In this document: positions 39,281-48,346 of the stretch, piece by piece
Layout: each line of letters begins with the position of its first letter
How positions within the stretch are numbered: position 1 is the first letter of the stretch
From: Bradyrhizobium australiense
GTDB taxonomy: Bacteria > Pseudomonadota > Alphaproteobacteria > Rhizobiales > Xanthobacteraceae
Length of the DNA: 64,000 bases
Assembly: GCF_013114825.1 (NCBI RefSeq)
Contig: NZ_JAAVLX010000002.1
Coordinates: 558,001 to 622,000, forward strand
Reading direction: 5' to 3'
Translations under genes and position numbers: made by a program
Notes under the pieces: generated by a model
Database searches by the model: none
What the model saw: only the letters and a program-made list of their open reading frames with translations
Told to the model about the DNA's origin: nothing

Positions 39281-39308
39281 CCGGCGCGTGGAGTGAGCCA
39301 CGCGCCGG
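39281..39308 (-). promoter_or_regulatory. Perfect hairpin between xoxF and xoxG
   Basis: CCGGCGCGTGG (39281-39291) pairs fully with CCACGCGCCGG (39298-39308) around six bases. It follows xoxF by 15 bases and has no long T run. Such stems protect the upstream mRNA or weaken read-through, which would give more XoxF than XoxG. Confidence 0.7.
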
Positions 39309-39323
39309 CGAGGTGGTCCTGCT

Positions 39324-41129
39324 TTACTGCGGCAGCGCGAATACCGTGAGGGTGCCGCCGAGTGCCGTGTAGTTGCTAAGCGCGGCATAGCCACCGACCG
39401 CGCCGAGGCCCGCAGTCGGGTCGGTCAGACCTGCGGCAAGGCCGATACCCGCCCAGCCGCCAACGCCGGAGAGCACCGCCACATACTGCTTGCCGCCGTG
39501 CTCATAGGTCGTGACGTTGCCGATGATGCCCGACGGAGTCTTGAACTTGTAAAGTTCCTTGCCCGTCTTGGCATCGACTGCCTTCAGATAGCCTTCCAGC
39601 GTGCCGTAGAACACCACGCCGCCGGCCGTCGCGAGCGCTCCCGACCACACCGAGAACTGCTCCTTGTTCGACCAGACGATCTTGCCGGTCTTGCCGTCCC
39701 AGGCAATGAAGTTGCCCATGTGACTCTCGCCTTGAGGCGGATACATCGAGAGCGTCGCGCCGACATAGGGCTGACCCGCCGTGTAGCTCACCTTGAACGG
39801 CTCATAGTCCATGCAGACGTGGTTCGTCGGCACGTAGAACAGTTGCGTGTCCGGCGAATAGGCTGCCGGCTGCTCGTCCTTGGTGCCGAGCGCGGCCGGG
39901 CAGATACCCTTGGTGTTCTTGTCTTCGCCACCCTTTTCCGTCGAATATTGATCCACGACCTTGGGACGGCCATAGGTCGGCGAGCTCTTGTTCATGTCGA
40001 CGCCAGTGGTCCAGTTGACCTTCGGATCATACTTCTCGGCGACCAGGAGTTCGCCGGTTGCACGGTCCATGGTGTAGGCCAAGCCGTTGCGGTCGAAATG
40101 CGTCAGCAGCTTGCGTTCCTGGCCGTTGATCTGCTGGTCGCTGAGGATCATTTCGTTGACGCCGTCATAGTCCCACTCGTCATGGGGTGTCATCTGATAG
40201 ACCCAGCGGGCCATGCCGGTATCCGGATTGCGCGCGAAGACGGTCATTGACCACTTGTTGTCGCCCGGACGCTGCTTCGGGTTCCAGGTCGAGGGGTTGC
40301 CCGAGCCGTAATAGACGAGGTTCAGACTGGGGTCATAGGACATCCAGCCCCATGTGCAGCCGCCACCAATCTTCCACTGGTCGCCCTGCCAGGTCTTGGT
40401 GCTCGAATCCTTGCCAACCGGCTTGCCGAGTTCGGTCGTCTTTTCCGGATCGACCATGATCTGATCGTCCGGCCCTTCGGAGAAGGCGCGCCATACCTGC
40501 TTGCCGCTCTTGAGGTCATAGGCCGTGACGTGACATTGCACGCCAAATTCGCCGCCGGAAATGCCGATCAGAACCTTGTCCTTGACGACCAGCGGCGCGG
40601 AGGTGCCCGTGGCACCCTTGCCCGGATCACCATTCTTGGTGCTCCACGCAACCTGCCCGGTCTTAGCATCGAGGGCGACCAGGGTGGTGTCAGCCTGATG
40701 CAGGAAGATCTTGCCGTCGCCATAGGCCAAGCCGCGATTGACGGTGTCGCAGCACATCACCGGGATGACGTTCGGATCCTGTTTCGGCTCGTACTTCCAG
40801 ACGATCTTGTTCTCCTGCGAAAGGTCAAGAGCATAGACCTTGTTCGGGAACGGCGTATGGACGTACATGATGTTGCCGATGATGAGCGGGCCGCCTTCAT
40901 GGCCACGCAGCACGCCGGTCGAGAAGGTCCAGGCGACCTGGAGCTTGCCAACATTGGATGCGTTGATCTGGTTAAGCTTCGAGTAGCGTGTATTGGCGTA
41001 GTCGCCGGCCGGCTGCACCCAGTCCTTTGGGTTCTGCGACATCTTGATCAGTTCTTCGTTGGCGTATGCGACGCCGACAACGAATGTCGCCATAGCGCCA
41101 AGACAGGCTGCGGATAGCACCTTGCGCAT
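39324..41129 (-). CDS. xoxF: Lanthanide-dependent methanol dehydrogenase
   Basis: 601 residues, the usual XoxF size, with a signal peptide cut near AYA (23). Vicinal Cys126-Cys127 (CCDTVNRG), Glu194, Asn278 and Asp320 are the PQQ/metal residues, and Asp322 in [10 protein letters not shown] is the extra ligand that separates lanthanide XoxF from calcium MxaF (which has Ala). It oxidises methanol in the periplasm. ATG 41129 follows GGAGGA. Its upstream region holds the 21-base-period direct repeat shared with pqqA. No mxaF is in the window. Confidence 0.97.
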   Translation of the reverse strand: MRKVLSAACLGAMATFVVGVAYANEELIKMSQNPKDWVQPAGDYANTRYSKLNQINASNVGKLQVAWTFSTGVLRGHEGGPLIIGNIMYVHTPFPNKVYALDLSQENKIVWKYEPKQDPNVIPVMCCDTVNRGLAYGDGKIFLHQADTTLVALDAKTGQVAWSTKNGDPGKGATGTSAPLVVKDKVLIGISGGEFGVQCHVTAYDLKSGKQVWRAFSEGPDDQIMVDPEKTTELGKPVGKDSSTKTWQGDQWKIGGGCTWGWMSYDPSLNLVYYGSGNPSTWNPKQRPGDNKWSMTVFARNPDTGMARWVYQMTPHDEWDYDGVNEMILSDQQINGQERKLLTHFDRNGLAYTMDRATGELLVAEKYDPKVNWTTGVDMNKSSPTYGRPKVVDQYSTEKGGEDKNTKGICPAALGTKDEQPAAYSPDTQLFYVPTNHVCMDYEPFKVSYTAGQPYVGATLSMYPPQGESHMGNFIAWDGKTGKIVWSNKEQFSVWSGALATAGGVVFYGTLEGYLKAVDAKTGKELYKFKTPSGIIGNVTTYEHGGKQYVAVLSGVGGWAGIGLAAGLTDPTAGLGAVGGYAALSNYTALGGTLTVFALPQ

Positions 41130-41546
41130 AGTGGTTTCCTCCAAGATACGAGTTCTGGGTTTCCGCCGAAACGGCCCATTCTTCCATTGTTGGTCCCTAT
41201 TCCTATCCCGTCCAGAAATGGGAAACTTGCCCAAGAGCGAAGCGCGTTTGCTCAATAGCGAAACTCAATTGAATTTTTTAAATTTCGCGCCGGCGCGCTG
41301 TTTCGGTTCTGCCGAGATGCTGCGAAGCATCATGCCATCGGCGTGTTCCCACGACCGTCCCCGAGCGATTCTCGGTCTAGGTTTCCCTTGACGCCGCTGA
41401 AACTAAGTTAGAGGATTGTCAAAGGGATATTGGGAAAAATCTGCGCGACTTCCCTGACGACTGCCTAAATTGGGTCCAAATGTCGCAACCATCTGACCGA
41501 CGCCTCGGCGAAGGTTGCAGGCTGTTCTCAAAACGGTGGCTGGGCA
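41130..41546. other. Divergent control region between xoxF and the AraC gene
   Basis: 417 bases, unusually AT-rich near 41265-41290. It holds the direct repeat at 41228-41264 and a small hairpin GATGCT-gcga-AGCATC at 41316-41331. No gene is seen. I could not assign clear -35/-10 boxes for xoxF; the repeat lies 99 to 135 bases before its ATG. Confidence 0.6.
41228..41264. promoter_or_regulatory. Direct repeat, candidate AraC-type operator of xoxF
   Basis: TTGCCCAAGAGCGAAG (41228-41243) and TTGCTCAATAGCGAAA (41249-41264) match in 13 of 16 positions with starts 21 bases apart, two helical turns. The same unit with the same period occurs upstream of pqqA at 62120-62156 in the opposite sense relative to the gene. 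AraC-family proteins typically bind such direct half-sites; the divergent gene at 41547 is the obvious candidate. Confidence 0.7.
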
Positions 41547-42515
41547 ATGTCTGACATAGTTCGTTCACTCAGCACTTCCGGGTTAGCGCCAAAAAAGCAG
41601 ATCCAAACTTGGTCAGATGCACTGACGGATCTCTGCGGCCAGTTTGATATCGATCCCCTGGAAGGTTCCTCGCTCGAGGGACGGATAAATTACACCACCG
41701 TCTCGCAGCTGAAACTATGTCAGATCGAGGCGAGCCAGCATCGCATCGCACACACGGTCTCGGGCACAAAACTGAGCGAACATCCCTACGTCAAGATACT
41801 GTTCCAGACCTATGGCATCTCGCATTTCGAACAGGGCGGCCGCCGCATTGACATCATGCCTGGCGATTGCCTGGCCTATGACGTCTCCTGTCCGCACACG
41901 ATCGTCAGCCCCTCATTGACCCGGCACGAGGTCGTCATCGTCCCGAAGGAGCTGCTGCACGAGCGCGGCTTCCGTACGGCGAAGATGTTGCCTTGCAAGC
42001 TCTCCGCGCGGAACGGCACCGGCCGCATCGCCTACGACTTCGTACACACCGCGTTTGATGAAGCAAAGAGACTGTCGCCTCACAACGCCATCGGCGTCGC
42101 CGATTCGCTGATCGATCTCCTGCTGTTACCGCTGCGCGAAGCCGACACGATGTTCGATCGCGTCGGTCCCGAAGCGATGTACATTCGCGCGCAAGCCTTC
42201 ATCCGCGAACATTTGCGCGACCCGGATCTTTGCATCGACCAGATCTCGGCGGCATTGGGTTGCACCAAGCGCTATCTGCACATGCTGTTCAGCGACAAGG
42301 GCATGACCGTCAGCGATTACATCTGGCGGGCGAGACTGCTGCACTGCCGGCAGGAGCTGGAGACCCAGAACGGAAAGACGATCACGGATGTCGCATTTTC
42401 GTGGGGCTTCTCGAGTTCGTCGCACTTCAGCCGCGTGTTCCGGAAACATTTTGGGTTCGTTCCGTCCGCCATCCACAAGGCGCATCACGTCGATCCTTCG
42501 CCGGATGTTTCCTGA
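41547..42515 (+). CDS. AraC-family transcriptional regulator
   Basis: 322 residues. The N-terminal part (to about 200) is an AraC-binding-like sensor domain; the C-terminal 100 residues carry the two helix-turn-helix units (DQISAALGCTKRYLHMLF and ITDVAFSWGFSSSSHFSR) and the closing FRKHFGFVPS run. It is divergent from xoxF and likely controls it, and by shared repeats also pqqA. Its inducer is unknown. Confidence 0.87.
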   Translation: MSDIVRSLSTSGLAPKKQIQTWSDALTDLCGQFDIDPLEGSSLEGRINYTTVSQLKLCQIEASQHRIAHTVSGTKLSEHPYVKILFQTYGISHFEQGGRRIDIMPGDCLAYDVSCPHTIVSPSLTRHEVVIVPKELLHERGFRTAKMLPCKLSARNGTGRIAYDFVHTAFDEAKRLSPHNAIGVADSLIDLLLLPLREADTMFDRVGPEAMYIRAQAFIREHLRDPDLCIDQISAALGCTKRYLHMLFSDKGMTVSDYIWRARLLHCRQELETQNGKTITDVAFSWGFSSSSHFSRVFRKHFGFVPSAIHKAHHVDPSPDVS

Positions 42516-42593
42516 CGAAAAAATCCCGGTGGCGCGGCAAGCTGAACACTCTGCCGCGCATCATCGCTGAGCCGCCTTTACGCCTCCCGTTCT

Positions 42594-45026
42594 CTAGAAA
42601 GTTGCCTTCAGACCTGCGTAAAAGGCGCGCGGCCGAGCCGGACTGACCGAGCGGGCGTCCGTAAATTGCGCCCCGCCATTTGCGAAATTGGGCACGTTAT
42701 CGGTATCGAAGAACGTCCCGTAGGTCGCGTAGCGATTGTCGAAGATATTGTCGACGCGACCGTAGATCTGGAACGTCTTGTTGATCTGGTACGAGGCGTG
42801 CAGGTTGAAAACCGAATAACCTGGCAGCCTTGGTGCCTGATTGGACTCGTCGCCAACAAAATACTGGCTGCCGACGAACAACGCGTCGCCGCCGACCTTA
42901 AAGGCGTCGGTGACTGAATAATCGATGCCAAATTTGACCCGATTGCGCGGTATCGCAGGGATTCGGTTGCCGGGCAGGATCTGGACAACGTCGTCAACTG
43001 CGAAAGGACTATTCGAGCCTACCTGCAGGGTATCGAGGAAGCGCGCATCCACCAGCGCATAGCTGGCATAGAGCTGCAATGTCTTCGACGTCAGATTCAC
43101 TTGGGCCTCGATGCCCTGGCGCCGTGTCCTGCCCACGTTCTGGAAGTAACCAAAGCCTTGCAAGTCCGGGCTGGGAATCGCCAGGATGTCATCGGCATTG
43201 GTCGCGCGGAACGCGCCGACCTTCCACCCGAGCGTTCCGATGTTCAGCTCTTTGGTACCGCGCAAGCCGGCTTCAACGGTGCGGGATACAACCTGCTTCA
43301 GTGGCGGATCCGAGATCAGGAATGCCCCGATGATACAGGGGTGCGCGGGGTCGGCGCATGCGAGTTCGAGCGGGGTCGGCGCACGATTGGCCTCAGAATA
43401 CCCAGCATAGGCCGTCAGTTCCGGTGTGATCTTGTAAGTGCCGCCGATAGTCGGGTTAAAGCGGCTGAACGCGTGATTGCCGTTGAGGTCGGTACCGATC
43501 TGATCTTGAAGCACGACACTTGCATAGTTAAATCGGCCGCCGCCCGTTATCGAAAACGCGTCGGTCACGTCGAAGGTGTCGAGCGCATAGAGCCCGGTGT
43601 ACCGGTTGGTGGCCCGCAGCGAGACCGGGCCGATCGAAATCGGAGTGCCGGATGGCCCGAGAAATATGCCGCTGCCCGTGACGACGTAGTTTGGACCGAC
43701 CGTGCCCAGTTCCGCGGTTGCCCCGAAGCGGGTGACGCTGGAATCGAAGCTGGTGCCGACCATGAACTGGTTATTGTGTCCGAACACCTGGTCGGTATTG
43801 GTGGCCTGCAGGGTCGCACCTGTCGTGGTCGAACGGGTTGTTGTCCGATCGATCTGCCCGAGCACCGCGTCGGCGGGGAACGGATTTGCAAGCTGGACTC
43901 CGTTGAGTCCGTTTGCCGGCGCTCCCGGCGCGGTTTCTTCGTTGAAGCAGAGCAGTCCCGAATCGGCGGCACATGGCCTCGTCTCGGTCGGATTTCCGTC
44001 CACCGTCTTCTGCTGGAACGCGCGGACGCGCGCAGAGCCTTCGATTGTCCAGGTGGGTGTGGCCTCGACTTTCCCGGTAAAATTGAGGTAACCGACGCGG
44101 TTGGCTGTCGTCTGCGGCGTGGTGTAGGTCGCGCCCCAATAGTTCTGCAGCAATTCGACCGGCGCCGTCGCCGTCGCGCCGAAATTGTTGCTAGCCACAC
44201 CCATGTTGAGATGGAATTCGCTGCTGTCGGTCTTGTAGCCGACATCTCCGTAGAACCGGCGGACCTTCGATTCGGAAAAATTGCGAAAGCCCTGATCGCG
44301 CACTCCCTCCAGCGCGCCGTAGACGGCAAAGTTGTCGATCTGCTTGCCCCATTGGGCCGAACTCTGGATGCGCCCAAACGAACCGCCCATTGTGTTGATT
44401 TCGGCGCCTTGATAATTGAAACCGTTCTTCATCAGCACGTTGACCGCCCCACCCAGCGCATTGAGGCCGAACGCGGGATTATTGGTCACGACGGTGACCG
44501 ACCTGATCGCCGCCGTCGGGATCAAGTCCCAATTGACGGTGTCGCCGAACGCTTCGTTGATGCGCACCCCGTTCTGGTAAACCGCCAGCCCCTGTGGCGT
44601 ACCGGCGACGGGAGAAGCGACAAAGCCGCGAAATTGTATGTCGGGTTGAAATGGATTGCCGGTGGTGTCGCTGATGATGATGCCAGGGACCTGTTGCTGC
44701 AGCGCATCCGCAATGTTCAACGAGCCGGTGCGCGCGATCTGCCCTGCCCCGACCGCGTTGACGCTGGCCGGCACCTTATCGACATCCATTCCCGAACCGG
44801 CCGTCGGCGTGGGCGCAGTCGGATAGACAAAGACCCTGCGCAAGTTCCTGGCGGGCTGAGGCGCCGCCCTTCTGCTGCGGCTTGGCTTGGCTGCGGTAGT
44901 CGGCGCGACGACCTCGATGGCCGGCAAGACCTCGCTATCGCCGGTCGCAGTCTGGGCCTGAGCACAGTCGATCGCAGGAGCCAGGCACATCGAGATTGTC
45001 CCGATCGACAACAAGCGTGCTCTCAT
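42594..45026 (-). CDS. TonB-dependent receptor, possible lanthanide-chelate receptor
   Basis: 810 residues from ATG 45026: signal peptide, plug domain with PGIIISDTTGNPFQPDIQFRG near 115, and a 22-strand barrel ending in the C-terminal Phe (AGLKATF). Such receptors move metal chelates across the outer membrane. Placed between the XoxF regulator and the two-component genes, it is a good candidate for the lanthanophore receptor role of LutH in Methylorubrum, an inference from position. The frame is open upstream to 45203 but that part lacks a signal sequence. Confidence 0.85.
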   Translation of the reverse strand: MRARLLSIGTISMCLAPAIDCAQAQTATGDSEVLPAIEVVAPTTAAKPSRSRRAAPQPARNLRRVFVYPTAPTPTAGSGMDVDKVPASVNAVGAGQIARTGSLNIADALQQQVPGIIISDTTGNPFQPDIQFRGFVASPVAGTPQGLAVYQNGVRINEAFGDTVNWDLIPTAAIRSVTVVTNNPAFGLNALGGAVNVLMKNGFNYQGAEINTMGGSFGRIQSSAQWGKQIDNFAVYGALEGVRDQGFRNFSESKVRRFYGDVGYKTDSSEFHLNMGVASNNFGATATAPVELLQNYWGATYTTPQTTANRVGYLNFTGKVEATPTWTIEGSARVRAFQQKTVDGNPTETRPCAADSGLLCFNEETAPGAPANGLNGVQLANPFPADAVLGQIDRTTTRSTTTGATLQATNTDQVFGHNNQFMVGTSFDSSVTRFGATAELGTVGPNYVVTGSGIFLGPSGTPISIGPVSLRATNRYTGLYALDTFDVTDAFSITGGGRFNYASVVLQDQIGTDLNGNHAFSRFNPTIGGTYKITPELTAYAGYSEANRAPTPLELACADPAHPCIIGAFLISDPPLKQVVSRTVEAGLRGTKELNIGTLGWKVGAFRATNADDILAIPSPDLQGFGYFQNVGRTRRQGIEAQVNLTSKTLQLYASYALVDARFLDTLQVGSNSPFAVDDVVQILPGNRIPAIPRNRVKFGIDYSVTDAFKVGGDALFVGSQYFVGDESNQAPRLPGYSVFNLHASYQINKTFQIYGRVDNIFDNRYATYGTFFDTDNVPNFANGGAQFTDARSVSPARPRAFYAGLKATF

Positions 45027-45113
45027 ACGCCCCACCCCACTACATACCGGCTGCATTGTCCCCTGCCGGTTAGTGCCGACGATACCGGTGAGAGCCGACA
45101 ACGGGCTAGCCGC

Positions 45114-45131
45114 AAAAAGTCGGGTTCCCGA
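45114..45131 (-). terminator. Weak terminator candidate after the histidine kinase
   Basis: On the minus strand TCGGGAACCCGA is followed by CTTTTT. The stem is four to five pairs and the loop small. Beside it, at 45143-45158, CCCGG-aagaga-CCGGG forms another stem. Together they may end the kinase mRNA before the TonB receptor gene, whose ATG is about 90 bases further. Confidence 0.35.
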
Positions 45132-45199
45132 AATGCATTCATCCCGGAAGAGACCGGGAGAAGTTCCCGAACGGCACTTCGACTCCATCAATGAATCCG

Positions 45200-46552
45200 T
45201 CAATCGTGCGGTCCGTGGGGAACGACCGCCTCTACCGTGACGCCCCCGTTGCCGGAGACGACGTTCAGCGTACCGCCGAGCGCCAGTATTCTCTCGCGCA
45301 TGCCGATCAAGCCGAAACCGAACTTGTGATCCGGCGCCAAACCGCGGCCGTTGTCGCTGACGCGCACCAGGGCGCAGCCGCGACTTCCGTGCATTCCTGC
45401 GGCCTGCTCCACCGTGACCCTGACGGCGGTCGCGTCTGCGTGGCGGAAGGCGTTCGTCAGGGCTTCCTGGACGGTACGATAGATCGTCAGGTCTGCGACT
45501 TCTCCGGTCTCGGCCGGTGCGCAGGCAATGTTCGCATCGATCGTGACGTCGGGACGCGACTCACGCCACAAGCGCAAGAGCACGCCGAGGGCCTCGCGCA
45601 GTCCAAGCTCCGCGAGCGCGACAGGCCGCAGTTTTTCCAAAATCCTGCGGTTGAACTGCTGCAGCGCGTTTATCTGCTCCATGATCGCGGTGCTATGCTT
45701 GCGCAGTGCGTCCGCAGCGGGCGCGCGCTCGTCTTCCGACAGCCGCATCAGGGCGCCGGCGTGGGCGCGCAGCGTAAAGAGATAGGGCCCAAACTCATCA
45801 TGCAGCTCGCGCGCAATCTCCTTGCGCTCCATATCCTGCAGCGAGACCGTGCGTTCGGCGAGCCGGCGCTTGTCCTCGACAGCTTCGCCGAGGGCGCCCG
45901 CAAGGTGGTTCAGTTTGGCACAGATCGCCGCCAGTTCGGGCGTGCCGCCGGGCTCGACACGTGCCCCATATTGCCCGGCCTCGATGTTTGCCATGGTCTG
46001 CGAAAGCGCCTGCAGCGGCGCCAGTGCGCGGCCAACCACGACCATCGTAATCAGAAACAGCGCGATGGCGAGGGCAGAACTAACCGCTAGCTGGGTGACG
46101 ATCCCGTCCCAGATCTCGGCCATTTCGTCGTTCGGATGCGAGGTGATCAAGAGCGATTGCGGCGTTCCGTGAATCGTGATCGGTACGCTTACGGTGGTCG
46201 TTTCCGGATGCACGAGCTCAATAAACCATGCCGGTGGCGATCGTTCGTCGCCGCCGGCGCCCGGGCGCTCGGCCATGGTTGCATCGCCCTGACGCGTGAT
46301 ACTGACGTGCCGGAGCCGAGTGAGGTCGTGGACGATCTGATTCAGCCGCGCCTCCGGATCTGGCGCTTCATTCAGGCTTGGAACGATCGTCTCCACGAAT
46401 TCGCGCGCCAGCCGTATGACGCTTTGATCTTCGGCCCGGACGCGCGGCGCCGCTTCGACCACCAGCCGCGCGATGTTGATGGACAGGCCAAGCGTGAGCC
46501 CCAGCGCCACCAGCAAATTGATCCGCCCACGCAACGATAATTTCTGCCACAT
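45200..46552 (-). CDS. Sensor histidine kinase, NarX/HisKA_3 type
   Basis: 450 residues from ATG 46552. Two membrane segments (about 11-31 and 155-175) bracket a periplasmic domain of some 120 residues; a HAMP-like linker follows, then phospho-acceptor His251 in RELHDEFG and a GHKL ATPase domain with DNGRGL and GFGLIGMRER. Divergent from its likely partner at 46738. Resembles the FlhS/MoxY sensors of methylotrophs by position. The signal is unknown. Confidence 0.88.
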   Translation of the reverse strand: MWQKLSLRGRINLLVALGLTLGLSINIARLVVEAAPRVRAEDQSVIRLAREFVETIVPSLNEAPDPEARLNQIVHDLTRLRHVSITRQGDATMAERPGAGGDERSPPAWFIELVHPETTTVSVPITIHGTPQSLLITSHPNDEMAEIWDGIVTQLAVSSALAIALFLITMVVVGRALAPLQALSQTMANIEAGQYGARVEPGGTPELAAICAKLNHLAGALGEAVEDKRRLAERTVSLQDMERKEIARELHDEFGPYLFTLRAHAGALMRLSEDERAPAADALRKHSTAIMEQINALQQFNRRILEKLRPVALAELGLREALGVLLRLWRESRPDVTIDANIACAPAETGEVADLTIYRTVQEALTNAFRHADATAVRVTVEQAAGMHGSRGCALVRVSDNGRGLAPDHKFGFGLIGMRERILALGGTLNVVSGNGGVTVEAVVPHGPHD

Positions 46553-46737
46553 CACGTTCGCCCCAATCGCGTCGCAATCAGTTCCCCGTCGAGAGGACCG
46601 TTGACAGTCGAAAAACCGACGATCAGATTGAAGCGTACAGCAATCGCGTCGGCGTTGCATGATCGGCCTCGCGCCGAGGCCAGCGCAACCTGACGCGATG
46701 CAGCAACGCGACCGAAGCAGTATCGGGGATCGATGTA

Positions 46738-47394
46738 ATGCGTGTTCTGATCGTCGACGATCATCCCATCGTTGCTTCGGGCTGCCGCACCGTGTTTGCC
46801 GATGAGCCGGAGATCGTGCTGCTCGAGGCCGCCGACGCGGAGAGCGGCGAACGCGTGTTCGTCGCCGAACGCCCCGACATCTGCGTCATCGATATCAACC
46901 TGCCGACGGTATCGGGGTTCGAACTGGCGCGGCGCATTCTTGCGCGCATTGCGTCGGCACGAATCATCATGTTCAGTATGAACGACGATCCGGTGTTCGC
47001 GGCGCGCGCCATTGAAATCGGCGCCAAGGGCTATGTCGCGAAGACGGGCGATCCGCAGGATCTGGTCGAGGCCATCCGCGAAGTCGGCAAAGGCGGGGTC
47101 TACCTGCCCTCTGCGATGGCGCGAAGCATCGCATTCGCCGGACCCGCATTCGCCCGCAGCCCGCTTGCAAAACTCACCTCGCGGGAGATGGAGATCCTGC
47201 GCCTGCTCAGCGCCGGCAAGAGTCTTTCCGAGATCGCGTGGCTGGTTCACTCCTCCTACAAAACCGTTGCCAACACATCGTCGATCATGCGCCAAAAGCT
47301 CGGCGTGCGAACTTCCGCCGAACTGGTGCGGCTGGCAATCGAAAGTGGCATTGGCGTAAGCGTGCCGCACGGCGCCGGAGTAGCAAGACCATGA
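46738..47394 (+). CDS. LuxR/NarL-family response regulator
   Basis: 218 residues. Receiver domain with phospho-acceptor Asp52 (CVIDINLP) and a C-terminal LuxR helix-turn-helix (LTSREMEILRLLSAGKSLSEIA). It is overlapped by fghA through ATGA, so regulator and formaldehyde enzyme are made together. FlhR/MoxX of Paracoccus control the same pathway, which supports a role in formaldehyde or methanol response. Confidence 0.9.
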   Translation: MRVLIVDDHPIVASGCRTVFADEPEIVLLEAADAESGERVFVAERPDICVIDINLPTVSGFELARRILARIASARIIMFSMNDDPVFAARAIEIGAKGYVAKTGDPQDLVEAIREVGKGGVYLPSAMARSIAFAGPAFARSPLAKLTSREMEILRLLSAGKSLSEIAWLVHSSYKTVANTSSIMRQKLGVRTSAELVRLAIESGIGVSVPHGAGVARP

Positions 47395-48236
47395 GCATGC
47401 AGACGGTTTCACTCAACAAGGCATATGGCGGAACGCAAGGCGTCTATCGACACGCCAGCCACCAAACGCGGACCGACATGACGTTCTCGGTGTATGTGCC
47501 TCCGCACACCGCCGGCACCAAGCTGCCGGTGGTCTGGTATCTTTCCGGCCTGACCTGCACCCATGCCAACGTGACGGAAAAGGGTGAATTTCGCAGCGCC
47601 TGCGCCGAACTCGGCCTGATCTTCGTTGCGCCCGACACCAGCCCGCGCGGCGAAGGGGTGCCGGGCGATCCTGCCAATGCCTACGATTTCGGGCTTGGCG
47701 CCGGCTTCTATGTCGATGCGACGCAGGAGCCGTTCGCCCGCAATTACCGCATGTGGAGCTATGTCACGGAGGAACTGCCGAAACTGGTCGCCGAAAGCTT
47801 TCCTGTCGATACAAACCGGCAATCCATTCTTGGCCATTCCATGGGCGGCCACGGCGCACTGACGGTCGCGCTGCGCCATCCCGGCCGCTACCGCGCGGCC
47901 AGTGCCTTTGCGCCGATCGTCGCACCTTCGCAGGTGCCATGGGGCATCAAGGCGCTCGGCGGTTATCTCGGCAGCGACCGGCAAACATGGCGCAAGCACG
48001 ATGCAGTGGCGCTGATCGAGGACGGCGCCAGATTACCCGATCTGTTGGTCGATTATGGCGATGCCGATCAGTTTCTGACCGAACAGCTTCGCCCGGAACT
48101 ACTGCAAGGGGCATGCGAGAAGGCCAAAATCCCCCTCACTTTGCGCCGGCAGCCTGGCTATGACCACAGCTACTACTTCATCTCCACTTTCATGGGCGAT
48201 CATCTGCGTTGGCACGCCGCACGCCTGAAGGGCTGA
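47391..48236 (+). CDS. fghA: S-formylglutathione hydrolase
   Basis: 281 residues of the esterase D family. Catalytic Ser150 in GHSMGGHG, with Asp in DYGDADQF and His in GYDHSYYF. It splits S-formylglutathione to formate and glutathione, closing the pathway begun by gfa and frmA on the other side. ATG 47391 overlaps the regulator stop. The frame is open further up inside the regulator gene. Confidence 0.96.
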   Translation: MSMQTVSLNKAYGGTQGVYRHASHQTRTDMTFSVYVPPHTAGTKLPVVWYLSGLTCTHANVTEKGEFRSACAELGLIFVAPDTSPRGEGVPGDPANAYDFGLGAGFYVDATQEPFARNYRMWSYVTEELPKLVAESFPVDTNRQSILGHSMGGHGALTVALRHPGRYRAASAFAPIVAPSQVPWGIKALGGYLGSDRQTWRKHDAVALIEDGARLPDLLVDYGDADQFLTEQLRPELLQGACEKAKIPLTLRRQPGYDHSYYFISTFMGDHLRWHAARLKG

Positions 48237-48346
48237 AACCAGCCGAAGCCGCGCAACAGAATTGAGTTGCAAGCCAAGACAATTCGGTCATGGTTCAAGC
48301 CAAAGGTCTTCCACACCAAGTCGAAAAGACCTGTCAGGGAGAAGGC

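Noticed and set aside
43101-45194. Plus-strand open frame of 697 codons
   Set aside because: It mirrors the TonB-dependent receptor gene. High GC content keeps the opposite frame open; no domain, signal or ribosome site is seen.
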